Shown: positions 1 to 5,909 of the stretch, piece by piece
Layout: every line of letters begins with the position of its first letter
Numbering within the stretch: the first letter of the stretch is position 1
NCBI GenBank assembly: GCA_028872975.1
Contig: JAGWNV010000139.1
Location: forward strand, 1 to 6,904
Length of the DNA: 6,904 nucleotides
Reading direction: 5' to 3'
DNA from: Acidobacteriota bacterium
GTDB taxonomy: Bacteria; Actinomycetota; Acidimicrobiia; Acidimicrobiales; UBA8190
The notes under the pieces: model-generated
The model's database searches: none
What the model was told of the DNA's origin: nothing
Seen by the model: the letters and a program-made list of their open reading frames with translations, nothing else
Program-made: the position numbers and the translations under genes

Positions 1-1408
1 TGAACGGCACCGACTGGCCCTCGTCGAGCACCGCCCCCGAGCCGGTACGCCGGTCGGTGCCGTGGCCGGCGCCCCGCAGCGGCTCGTGGAACGTGCAGGG
101 ACAGTCCGACGAGGCGGCCATCTCGACCCCGGCGGCCCGCATGGCCCCGAAGGGGAGCCAGTCGGCGTCGTCGAAGACCACTCCTTCGACCTGCCGGCCC
201 AGGTGGTCGAGGAAGGCGGGCTGGACCACAGCCACGCCGCCGAGGCCGGCCAGCCGGCGGAGCTGGGGCACGGAGGCGAGACAGGCGTGCTCCACCCGGA
301 AGCGGTGGTCGAGCCCCGGATGGCGCGACGCCGTGGCGGCGAAGGCGTCGAGCGCCACGTCGAGCCCGGCGTTGCCGATGGCGTGCACGGCCACCCGGTA
401 GCCCATCGACGTGGCCCGCTCGACCTGTCCGGCGACGTCGTCGAAGACCATGCCGAGGGCGAGGCGCCGTCCGCCGAGGTGGACGTCGATGGCCGGCGCC
501 ACCCCGCCGTCGGCGAAGATCTTGGCCGGCCCCACCCGGAGCCACTCGTCTCCCTCGCCGGTGGGCGGGCCGTCTCCGAGCCGCCCGTCGTCGGCCGGCC
601 CGAGGAGGCGACGGGGGTGCGGGCAGGCGAGGACCGAGACCGGGAGCCGGCCCGAGCCGGCCAGCTGCCGGTAGGCCGCCTCGGCTTCGGGCGGGCAGGC
701 GGTGTCGTGGACGGCAGTGATCCCGTCTCGCAGCAGGGCACGCCCGGCGGCGGCGATGTGGGTGGCCCACCGCTCGGGGTCGTCGTAGGGGGCGAGCGAC
801 CGGCTGTGGGCCTCCGACCACGCCCGCTCGACGAGCAGCCCGTCGAGCCTTCCGTCGCCGTCGCGCCCGAGGCTCCCCCCGGCAGGGTCGGCGGCGCCCT
901 CCCCGATGCCGAGCGCCTCGAGCCCCCGCGAGTCGGTCACCGCCTGGTGGAGGCTGTAGTGCGCCACGAGGACGGGCCGGTCGAGGCCGAGGGCGTCGAG
1001 GTCGCGCCGGTGGGGGGTGCACCCGCTCGAGAGCTCGCTCCAGCCCGCCCCTCGGATCCAGGGGTCCTCGGGGCGGCGCCGGGCCTGCCCGGCCAGGGCG
1101 GCGGCGAGCTCCTCGAGGTCCGTCACCGAACGCAGGTCCGCCCACTGCGGGTGGAGGGCGGCGATCGAGAGGTGATGGTGGGCGTCGATGAACCCGGGAC
1201 AGAGCGTCATCCCCCCGAGGTCGTGGATCTCGGCGTCCGGGAAACGCGCCAACAGCTCCCGCGTCCCGACCGCGGCGATCCGGTCCCCGGCGGTCACCAC
1301 CACCTCGACGGAGCCCCGCTCCGGCGCCATGGTGAGGACGCGGGCGCCGACGAAGGCGTGACAGGGCTCGGCGCCCCGTCGACCGGGCCTCGGACCGGTC
1401 CCGGTCAC
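1..1408 (-). CDS. YtcJ-type metal-dependent amidohydrolase, C-terminus cut by window edge
   Basis: 469 codons are visible, starting at GTG 1408-1406 and running off the left edge; YtcJ-like proteins are usually about 520-550 residues, so roughly the last tenth is missing. Visible family marks are an N-terminal beta-sandwich lead-in (GARVLTM near residue 21, GDRIAAVG near 41), the metal site PGFIDAHHH (71-79, H77 and H79), the KIFADGG strand (K296), VHAIGNAG (H342), RVEHA (H374) and SSDCP (D435), in the order expected for the amidohydrolase TIM barrel. The family hydrolyses amide or related bonds of small molecules in the cytoplasm; the substrate cannot be told from sequence, and there is no signal peptide. 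The GTG start was chosen because it keeps the N-terminal strand before GARVLTM and overlaps the stop of the upstream oxidoreductase gene (GTGA). The ATG at residue 27 would delete that strand. There is no clear Shine-Dalgarno sequence, which fits translational coupling. Family assignment is firm; specific activity is unknown. Confidence 0.9.
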   Translation of the reverse strand, partial: MTGTGPRPGRRGAEPCHAFVGARVLTMAPERGSVEVVVTAGDRIAAVGTRELLARFPDAEIHDLGGMTLCPGFIDAHHHLSIAALHPQWADLRSVTDLEELAAALAGQARRRPEDPWIRGAGWSELSSGCTPHRRDLDALGLDRPVLVAHYSLHQAVTDSRGLEALGIGEGAADPAGGSLGRDGDGRLDGLLVERAWSEAHSRSLAPYDDPERWATHIAAAGRALLRDGITAVHDTACPPEAEAAYRQLAGSGRLPVSVLACPHPRRLLGPADDGRLGDGPPTGEGDEWLRVGPAKIFADGGVAPAIDVHLGGRRLALGMVFDDVAGQVERATSMGYRVAVHAIGNAGLDVALDAFAATASRHPGLDHRFRVEHACLASVPQLRRLAGLGGVAVVQPAFLDHLGRQVEGVVFDDADWLPFGAMRAAGVEMAASSDCPCTFHEPLRGAGHGTDRRTGSGAVLDEGQSVPF

Positions 1409-2472
1409 GCCGGGCCCGGCGTCGCGTCCAGGGAGACGGGGAGCCCGCCCTCGGCGGCGGAGCGGTACATGGCGTCGACCACCCGATGGGCGACGAGGGC
1501 GTCGTCGAACGACGGCGCCGGCGCCCGGCTCGCCGCCAGGGCGTCGAGGAAGGCCCGGTCCTCCTCGACGTAGGCGGTGATGCCCAGCCCGCCGCCGGTC
1601 CCGAGGGCCAGCGCCGCCGTCCAGGCGGAGGGCGCGCAGGGCAGGACCTCGGTGCCACCGGTCGTCTGGACGTGGACCGGCCCGGCGAACTCGTCGTCGA
1701 GCCACGCCACGGCGTCGCGGCCGAAGATCTCGACCCGCCGGTTCGAGCCCCGGCTCAGCACCTCGTGCCAGACGCTCACCAGCGCCGCGGTCGCCCCCGA
1801 GGCGAACCGCATGCGGGCGCCGACCACGTCCTCGACGCCGGGGCGCCCCGACACGTGTCGCGTGGTGGCGGCCACCTCGTCCACCTCTCCGAGCCAGAAC
1901 CGCAGGATGTCGACGTCGTGGATCGAGTGCTCGATGAGACAGCCTCCGCCGGCCAGGCGGACGTCCCCGCGCCAGCTCGAGCCGTAGAGGCCCTGGACGG
2001 GGAAGTACTGGTCGTCGCGCAGCACGACGGTCATGACCGGCCCCAGCCGGCCGGAGGCCACGAGGTCGCGCACCACCAGGCAGGCCGGGGAGTACCGCAG
2101 CACCAGCCCCACCTGGGCCGGCGCCCCGGCGGCGGCCACGGCGGCACCCAGGGACGATGCGGTGGCCAGGTCGGTGGCGAGGGGCTTCTCGCAGAACACG
2201 GCCCGGCCGGCCCCGACGGCCTCCTCCACGGCGGCGGCGTGGAAGGCGGTGGGGGTGCACACCCAGAGCGCCTGGCAGCGATCGACGGCGTCCGCGACCG
2301 TGTGGAGCGCCACCGCCCCGGTGGCGGCGGCCAGGGCAGCGCCACGATCGGGATCGGTGTCGACCACGGCTGCCACGGTGGCGTCCACGAGCCCGGCGTC
2401 GGCGAGGGCCTTCACGCCGATGGCGTGCGCCCACCCCATGAGGCCGGCACCGACGATCCCCACTGCGGGCAC
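1405..2472 (-). CDS. Gfo/Idh/MocA-family NAD(P)-dependent oxidoreductase
   Basis: This gene encodes 355 residues, normal for the family. The N-terminal Rossmann fold starts at once with VGIVGAGLMG (residues 4-13, GxGxxG at 8-13). It is followed by VVDTDP (36-41), where an acidic strand end would contact the cofactor ribose, CTPTAFH (72-78) and the signature CEKP (94-97). The C-terminal alpha/beta domain carries GGGCLIEHSIHDVDILRFW (175-193), the substrate-site segment whose His and Asp residues (H182, H185, D186, D188) are candidate catalytic groups. Family members oxidise or reduce sugars, inositols and related polyols in the cytosol; the substrate here is unknown. The open frame extends to 2664, but the extra residues are low-complexity antisense of the neighbouring GNAT gene. 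GTG 2472-2470 starts directly at the Rossmann strand. No Shine-Dalgarno lies before it; a TAGCCT box 8 bases upstream suggests a leaderless mRNA. It overlaps the amidohydrolase gene by 4 bases. Confidence 0.92.
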   Translation of the reverse strand: MPAVGIVGAGLMGWAHAIGVKALADAGLVDATVAAVVDTDPDRGAALAAATGAVALHTVADAVDRCQALWVCTPTAFHAAAVEEAVGAGRAVFCEKPLATDLATASSLGAAVAAAGAPAQVGLVLRYSPACLVVRDLVASGRLGPVMTVVLRDDQYFPVQGLYGSSWRGDVRLAGGGCLIEHSIHDVDILRFWLGEVDEVAATTRHVSGRPGVEDVVGARMRFASGATAALVSVWHEVLSRGSNRRVEIFGRDAVAWLDDEFAGPVHVQTTGGTEVLPCAPSAWTAALALGTGGGLGITAYVEEDRAFLDALAASRAPAPSFDDALVAHRVVDAMYRSAAEGGLPVSLDATPGPA

Positions 2473-2480
2473 GGACGTGC

Positions 2481-2486
2481 AGGCTA
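2481..2486 (-). promoter_or_regulatory. Putative -10 box (TAGCCT) for the oxidoreductase-amidohydrolase unit
   Basis: Read on the minus strand the hexamer is TAGCCT, matching the TANNNT core of actinobacterial housekeeping -10 boxes. Eight bases separate it from the GTG start at 2472, so transcription would begin at or a base or two before the start codon, giving a leaderless message. This agrees with the absence of a Shine-Dalgarno sequence. No convincing -35 box is seen, which is common in such promoters. It shares its TA dinucleotide (2485-2486) with the opposite-strand box. Confidence 0.45.
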
Positions 2487-2490
2487 CGTT
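2485..2490 (+). promoter_or_regulatory. Putative -10 box (TACGTT) for the GNAT gene and rightward unit
   Basis: TACGTT fits TANNNT and ends 7 bases before the GTG at 2498, so +1 would fall on or next to the start codon and the message would be leaderless. No Shine-Dalgarno precedes that GTG and no -35 box is recognisable. In this composition TANNNT should be rare by chance, and here one occurs on each strand inside a 25-base gap. Start-site mapping has not been seen, so this remains a prediction. Confidence 0.45.
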
Positions 2491-2497
2491 GAGCGCC

Positions 2498-3304
2498 GTG
2501 GACCGCGCCGCGCAGCTCGACGCCGGCGACCGCAACCTGGTGGCGACCCTGTCGCACTTCGCCCGCACCAACCCCGAGGCCGTGCTCGAGGACGACGGCC
2601 GGCTGCTTCTCTTCTCGCTGTCGAGGACGTGGCCGGGGCCGTACCACAACGGGGTCGTCCGCATCGACCGGACGGTGGGGGCGGAGGAGGTCCTCGAGCG
2701 GGCACGGGCGTTCTTCGCGGGCCGGGCGCCGGGGCACTGCGTCTGGATCGCCTCCCACGCCGACGGGGCGCTCGAGGGCGAGGTCGTCGCCGCCGGCTAC
2801 GTGTCGGTGGCCGACCCCGGCACCCCCCGGATGGCCCTGACCGAACGCCTGGGCCCGGCCGTGGCGCCGGCCGGGGTCACCCTCGAGGAGGTGACCGACG
2901 AGGCGGGGCGGCGGGACTTTCTCGACGTGACCGTCGACGCCTATGCCGAGTCCTTCCTCCCCCCCGAGGCCGCCGAGGCCATGCTGGCGTCCGTCGCCAC
3001 CCTCCGGGGACCCGCCGCCCGGGCCGTGGTGGCCCGTTCCGGTGGCCGGCCCGTGGCGGCGGCGATGGTCGTGGGCGACGGCGGCGACACCGCCAGTGTC
3101 CAGTCGGTCGGAACGGTCCACGGGGCCCGGAACCGGGGGCTCGGCGAGCTGTGCACCCGGTGGGCGGTGGAGGCCGGGTTCGGCCTCGGCGCCCGGGTCG
3201 TGGTCCTCGAGGCCTCCGAGGCGGGCGAGCCCGTCTACCGCCGGATGGGCTTCGAGGAGATCTCCCGCTACCGGTGGTGCTTCGGGCCGCCCCCGCCCGG
3301 CTGA
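2498..3304 (+). CDS. GNAT-family N-acetyltransferase with degenerate N-terminal half
   Basis: The gene encodes 268 residues from GTG 2498. The C-terminal half is the GNAT fold: VAAAMVVGD (about 186-194) is the strand before motif A, HGARNRGLGE (208-217) is the acetyl-CoA pyrophosphate loop in a relaxed form of RxxGxG/A, and LEASEAG followed by YRRMGF (247-252) is motif B with the usual tyrosine and GF turn. The first 120 or so residues lack a CoA loop and resemble the inactive GNAT-like domain seen in two-domain actinobacterial members. Such enzymes move an acyl group from CoA to an amine on a small molecule or protein; the acceptor is unknown. No membrane segment or signal peptide is present. 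The open frame extends upstream to 2033, but that part is antisense of the oxidoreductase gene. GTG 2477 and TTG 2489 are alternative starts; GTG 2498 is preferred because of the TACGTT box 7 bases before it. Confidence 0.85.
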   Translation: MDRAAQLDAGDRNLVATLSHFARTNPEAVLEDDGRLLLFSLSRTWPGPYHNGVVRIDRTVGAEEVLERARAFFAGRAPGHCVWIASHADGALEGEVVAAGYVSVADPGTPRMALTERLGPAVAPAGVTLEEVTDEAGRRDFLDVTVDAYAESFLPPEAAEAMLASVATLRGPAARAVVARSGGRPVAAAMVVGDGGDTASVQSVGTVHGARNRGLGELCTRWAVEAGFGLGARVVVLEASEAGEPVYRRMGFEEISRYRWCFGPPPPG

Positions 3305-3330
3305 GGCACCGGCCGGTCAAGGTCCTGCTC

Positions 3331-3337
3331 GGGGAGG
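3331..3337 (+). promoter_or_regulatory. Distant Shine-Dalgarno-like GGGGAGG before the c-di-GMP gene
   Basis: GGGGAGG is the only purine-rich anti-16S match in the 47-base gap after the GNAT gene, and it lies 14 bases before ATG 3352, longer than the usual 5-9. No other ATG, GTG or TTG in the correct frame lies between the GNAT stop and 3352, so the start is not in doubt, but the spacing predicts weak or structure-dependent initiation. Confidence 0.4.
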
Positions 3338-3351
3338 CCGATACCCCCGGA

Positions 3352-5865
3352 ATGTCCGCTGCCCCGGAGGGGCTCGACGCGCCGTGCCCGCTGCCCCCGG
3401 ACGCCGGCGCGGTCGCCGACCTGCTCGACTGGCTGCCCGACGCCGTCGTCGTCATCGGGCCCGGGGGGCGACTCGTGTGGGCCAACCGCCGGGCCGAGCT
3501 GCTCTTCGGCCGGTCACTGGCCGACTCGGCCGGGCTGTCGGCCACGGAACTGGTCCACCCCGACGATCTCGAGCTCGCCCTGCGGTCGATGACGACGGTC
3601 CGGGACAAGGAGGTCGGCGCCGCGATCGAGCTCCGGCTGCGGACGGCGTCGGGGTGGCGGCTCTTCGAGCTCATCGGGACCGCCGTGTCGTGGTGCGGCG
3701 ACGAGGTGGTGGTCCTGAGCGTCCGCGACCTCACCGAGCGGCGGCGCTTCGAGCTGGCCGGGGACGACGACACCCGGTTCCGCTCCCTCGTCCAGAACGC
3801 GGCCGTGGTCACCATGCTCGTCTCGGGAGACGGCGTGGTGGCGGCCGTGTCGGGGGCGCTCACCCGCTTGCTCGGCCACGACCCCGAGCTCGTCGAGGGG
3901 CGCCCCCTGTCGGAGATCGTCGTGGAGGAGGACCGCGCCTCCCTGGCCGGCGCCCTGGCCCGGGCCCGAGGCGGCGCCACGGCGGCGACCCCGGTGACCG
4001 TCGACGTGCGCCTCTGTCGCCACGACCGGAGCGCGAGCGTCCCCTTCGAACTCGCTCTCGTCGACCTCCTCGACGACCCCACCGTGGCCGGGATCGTGGT
4101 CACCGCCCACGAGGTCACGGCGCGCGTGGCGGCCGAGGAGGGACTGCGCACCACCCTGTCGATGCTGAGCGCCACGCTCGAGTCGACGGCCGACGGGATC
4201 CTCGTCGTCGACCACGAAGGCAGGATCGCCAGTCACAACAGCCGGTTCGCCGAGATGTGGCGCCTGCCCCCGGGGGTGCTCACGACCGGCGACGACGCCA
4301 CGGCCATCGCCTTCGTCCTCGGCCAGCTGGTGCGCCCCGAGGCCTTCCTGGCCAAGGTGGAGGAGCTCTACGCCCACCCGGAAGCCGAGAGCAGCGACAC
4401 CCTCGAATTCCTCGACGGCCGGGTGTTCGAACGCTACTCGCAGCCCCAGCGGGTCGAGGGCCGGGTCGTCGGCCGGGTGTGGAGCTTCAGCGACGTCACC
4501 GAGCGCCGGCGGCTCGAGACCGAGCTCAAGCGCCTGGCCCTGCGCGATCCGCTCACCGACCTCGCCAACAGGCCCCTCTTCGCCGAGTCCCTCGAGCAGG
4601 CCCTGGCCCGGGTGCGCCGGGGCCATCGCCCCCTCGCCGTCCTCTTCGTCGACCTCGACCGCTTCAAGCAGGTGAACGACTCGCTCGGCCACGGCGCCGG
4701 CGACCGGCTCCTCGTCGAGGCGGCGGCACGGATCCGCGCCGCGGTGCGCGAGACGGACCAGGTGGCCCGGTTCGGCGGTGACGAGTTCGCCGTGCTGTGC
4801 GAGGACCTCGACTTCGAGACCGACGCCGCCGACGTGGCGGCGCGGGTGCTCGACGCCTTCGAGGAGCCCTTCGCCTGCGATGACCGGCAGTTCTACGTGG
4901 GCGCCAGCATCGGCATCGCCGTGTCGGTGTCGGGGGGCGAGACGTCCGAGGCCCTGCTGCGCGACGCCGACGCGGCGATGTACCGGGCCAAGGAGGGGGG
5001 CCGGGGCCGGTTCGAGGCCTTCGACGAGACCATGCGCCACCTCGTCGCCACCCGTCTCGAGCTCGAGAGCGCCCTGCGCAAGGGGCTCCTGCACGGCGAG
5101 CTCCGGGTGCACTACCAGCCCATCGTCGACGGCGACACCCTCGAGGTCCGGGGCTTCGAGGCCCTGGTGCGCTGGCAGCGCCCCGGGGTCGGCCTCGTCG
5201 AGCCGGGAGCCTTCATCGCCATCGCCGAGGAGACGGGGATGGTCTTCGTCCTCGGCGAGTGGGTCCTGCGCGAGGCCTGCCGGACCGCGGCCTCGTGGGC
5301 GGCCCGGTGGCCGGGGCGGGTCCTCGGGGTGGCCGTGAACGTCTCCAGCCGCCAGCTGCTCCAGGGCGACATCGTGGACGTGGTGGCCGACGCCCTCGCC
5401 TCCACGGGGCTCGATCCGGCGCGCCTCACCCTGGAGCTGACCGAGACGACCCTCATCGACGACGCCGTCGGTGCCCAGCGGGTGCTCCACGCCCTGCGAC
5501 AGCTCGGCGTGAAGATCGCCCTCGACGACTTCGGGACCGGCTACTCGTCGCTCACCTACCTCCGGACGTTCCCCATCGACGTGATCAAGGTGGATGCCTC
5601 GTTCGTCCGGACCATCGACACCGAGCGCCAGGGCCGGGCCATCGTGGCGGCGGTGACCCAGCTGGCCCGGGACCTCGGCATCGAGGTGGTGGCCGAGGGG
5701 GTGGAGCGTCCCTCGCAGCTCGACGCCGTTCTGCGGGTGGGCTGTGCGGCCGTCCAGGGCTACCTCTTCTCCCCACCCCGTCCCCCCGAGGACGTGGAGG
5801 AGCTCGTGGAAGGTCCCGAGCCGGCCGAGCGCCGGGCGTGGGCGCTCGGCACAGGAACTGCGTAG
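3352..5865 (+). CDS. PAS-PAS-PAS-GGDEF-EAL cyclic-di-GMP synthase/phosphodiesterase
   Basis: This is an 837-residue cytosolic protein without membrane segments. Three PAS sensor domains lie at about 22-132, 141-262 and 268-392; the first and third end in the typical DLTERRR/DVTERRR linker. The GGDEF domain follows (about 393-560): DPLTDLANR (399-407), DLDRFK (434-439, metal and substrate residues), intact GGDEF at 475-479, and an RETD inhibitory site at 466-469, exactly five residues upstream. The EAL domain (about 575-815) keeps EAL at 603-605, N663, E695, DDFGTGYSSL at 725-734, K746, E782 and Q802, the residues used for metal binding and catalysis in active phosphodiesterases. By motifs it can both make c-di-GMP from two GTP and cleave it to pGpG, with PAS input setting the balance and product inhibition at the I-site. 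PAS ligands are not evident: no LOV cysteine motif (GxNCRFLQ) is seen. It follows the GNAT gene by 47 bases on the same strand. The net activity in the cell cannot be predicted. Confidence 0.97.
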   Translation: MSAAPEGLDAPCPLPPDAGAVADLLDWLPDAVVVIGPGGRLVWANRRAELLFGRSLADSAGLSATELVHPDDLELALRSMTTVRDKEVGAAIELRLRTASGWRLFELIGTAVSWCGDEVVVLSVRDLTERRRFELAGDDDTRFRSLVQNAAVVTMLVSGDGVVAAVSGALTRLLGHDPELVEGRPLSEIVVEEDRASLAGALARARGGATAATPVTVDVRLCRHDRSASVPFELALVDLLDDPTVAGIVVTAHEVTARVAAEEGLRTTLSMLSATLESTADGILVVDHEGRIASHNSRFAEMWRLPPGVLTTGDDATAIAFVLGQLVRPEAFLAKVEELYAHPEAESSDTLEFLDGRVFERYSQPQRVEGRVVGRVWSFSDVTERRRLETELKRLALRDPLTDLANRPLFAESLEQALARVRRGHRPLAVLFVDLDRFKQVNDSLGHGAGDRLLVEAAARIRAAVRETDQVARFGGDEFAVLCEDLDFETDAADVAARVLDAFEEPFACDDRQFYVGASIGIAVSVSGGETSEALLRDADAAMYRAKEGGRGRFEAFDETMRHLVATRLELESALRKGLLHGELRVHYQPIVDGDTLEVRGFEALVRWQRPGVGLVEPGAFIAIAEETGMVFVLGEWVLREACRTAASWAARWPGRVLGVAVNVSSRQLLQGDIVDVVADALASTGLDPARLTLELTETTLIDDAVGAQRVLHALRQLGVKIALDDFGTGYSSLTYLRTFPIDVIKVDASFVRTIDTERQGRAIVAAVTQLARDLGIEVVAEGVERPSQLDAVLRVGCAAVQGYLFSPPRPPEDVEELVEGPEPAERRAWALGTGTA

Positions 5866-5909
5866 GAAAGACCAAGGTCCCGGCAACCCTGGCCGCCCAT
5901 GGTTGGCCG
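5866..5909 (+). other. Short intergenic gap, no clear promoter or terminator
   Basis: These 44 bases separate the c-di-GMP gene from the membrane protein gene. There is no TANNNT box, no hairpin followed by a T-run and no good Shine-Dalgarno sequence near ATG 5910. An imperfect palindrome (GGCC arms around a central CCATGG, 5891-5908) sits right before the start. Co-transcription with the upstream gene is the simplest reading. Confidence 0.4.

Noticed and set aside
1409..1420. Perfect 12-base palindrome GCCGGGCCCGGC just upstream of the amidohydrolase GTG
   Set aside because: It lies inside the oxidoreductase coding end (Pro-Gly-Pro-Ala), consists only of G and C, has no loop or T-run, and such words are common in this composition.
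62..1573. Long plus-strand open frame opposite the amidohydrolase gene
   Set aside because: Its translation is low-complexity, rich in G, E, V, P and R with no domain, while the opposite strand encodes a full set of amidohydrolase motifs. Long antisense frames are expected when stop codons are rare at high GC.
2473..2664. N-terminal 64-residue extension of the oxidoreductase to an upstream ATG
   Set aside because: It would overlap the GNAT coding region and add S/R-rich residues before a Rossmann fold that normally starts at the N-terminus.
3308..3317. ACCGGCCGGT palindrome after the GNAT stop, considered as a terminator
   Set aside because: It leaves no loop and is not followed by a T-rich tract, so it is not an intrinsic terminator.
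1486..3351. Upstream extension of the c-di-GMP protein frame, open without a stop for 1.8 kb
   Set aside because: This part runs antisense to the oxidoreductase and out of frame through the GNAT gene, and its translation is G/R/P-rich without domains. The PAS protein starts naturally at ATG 3352.
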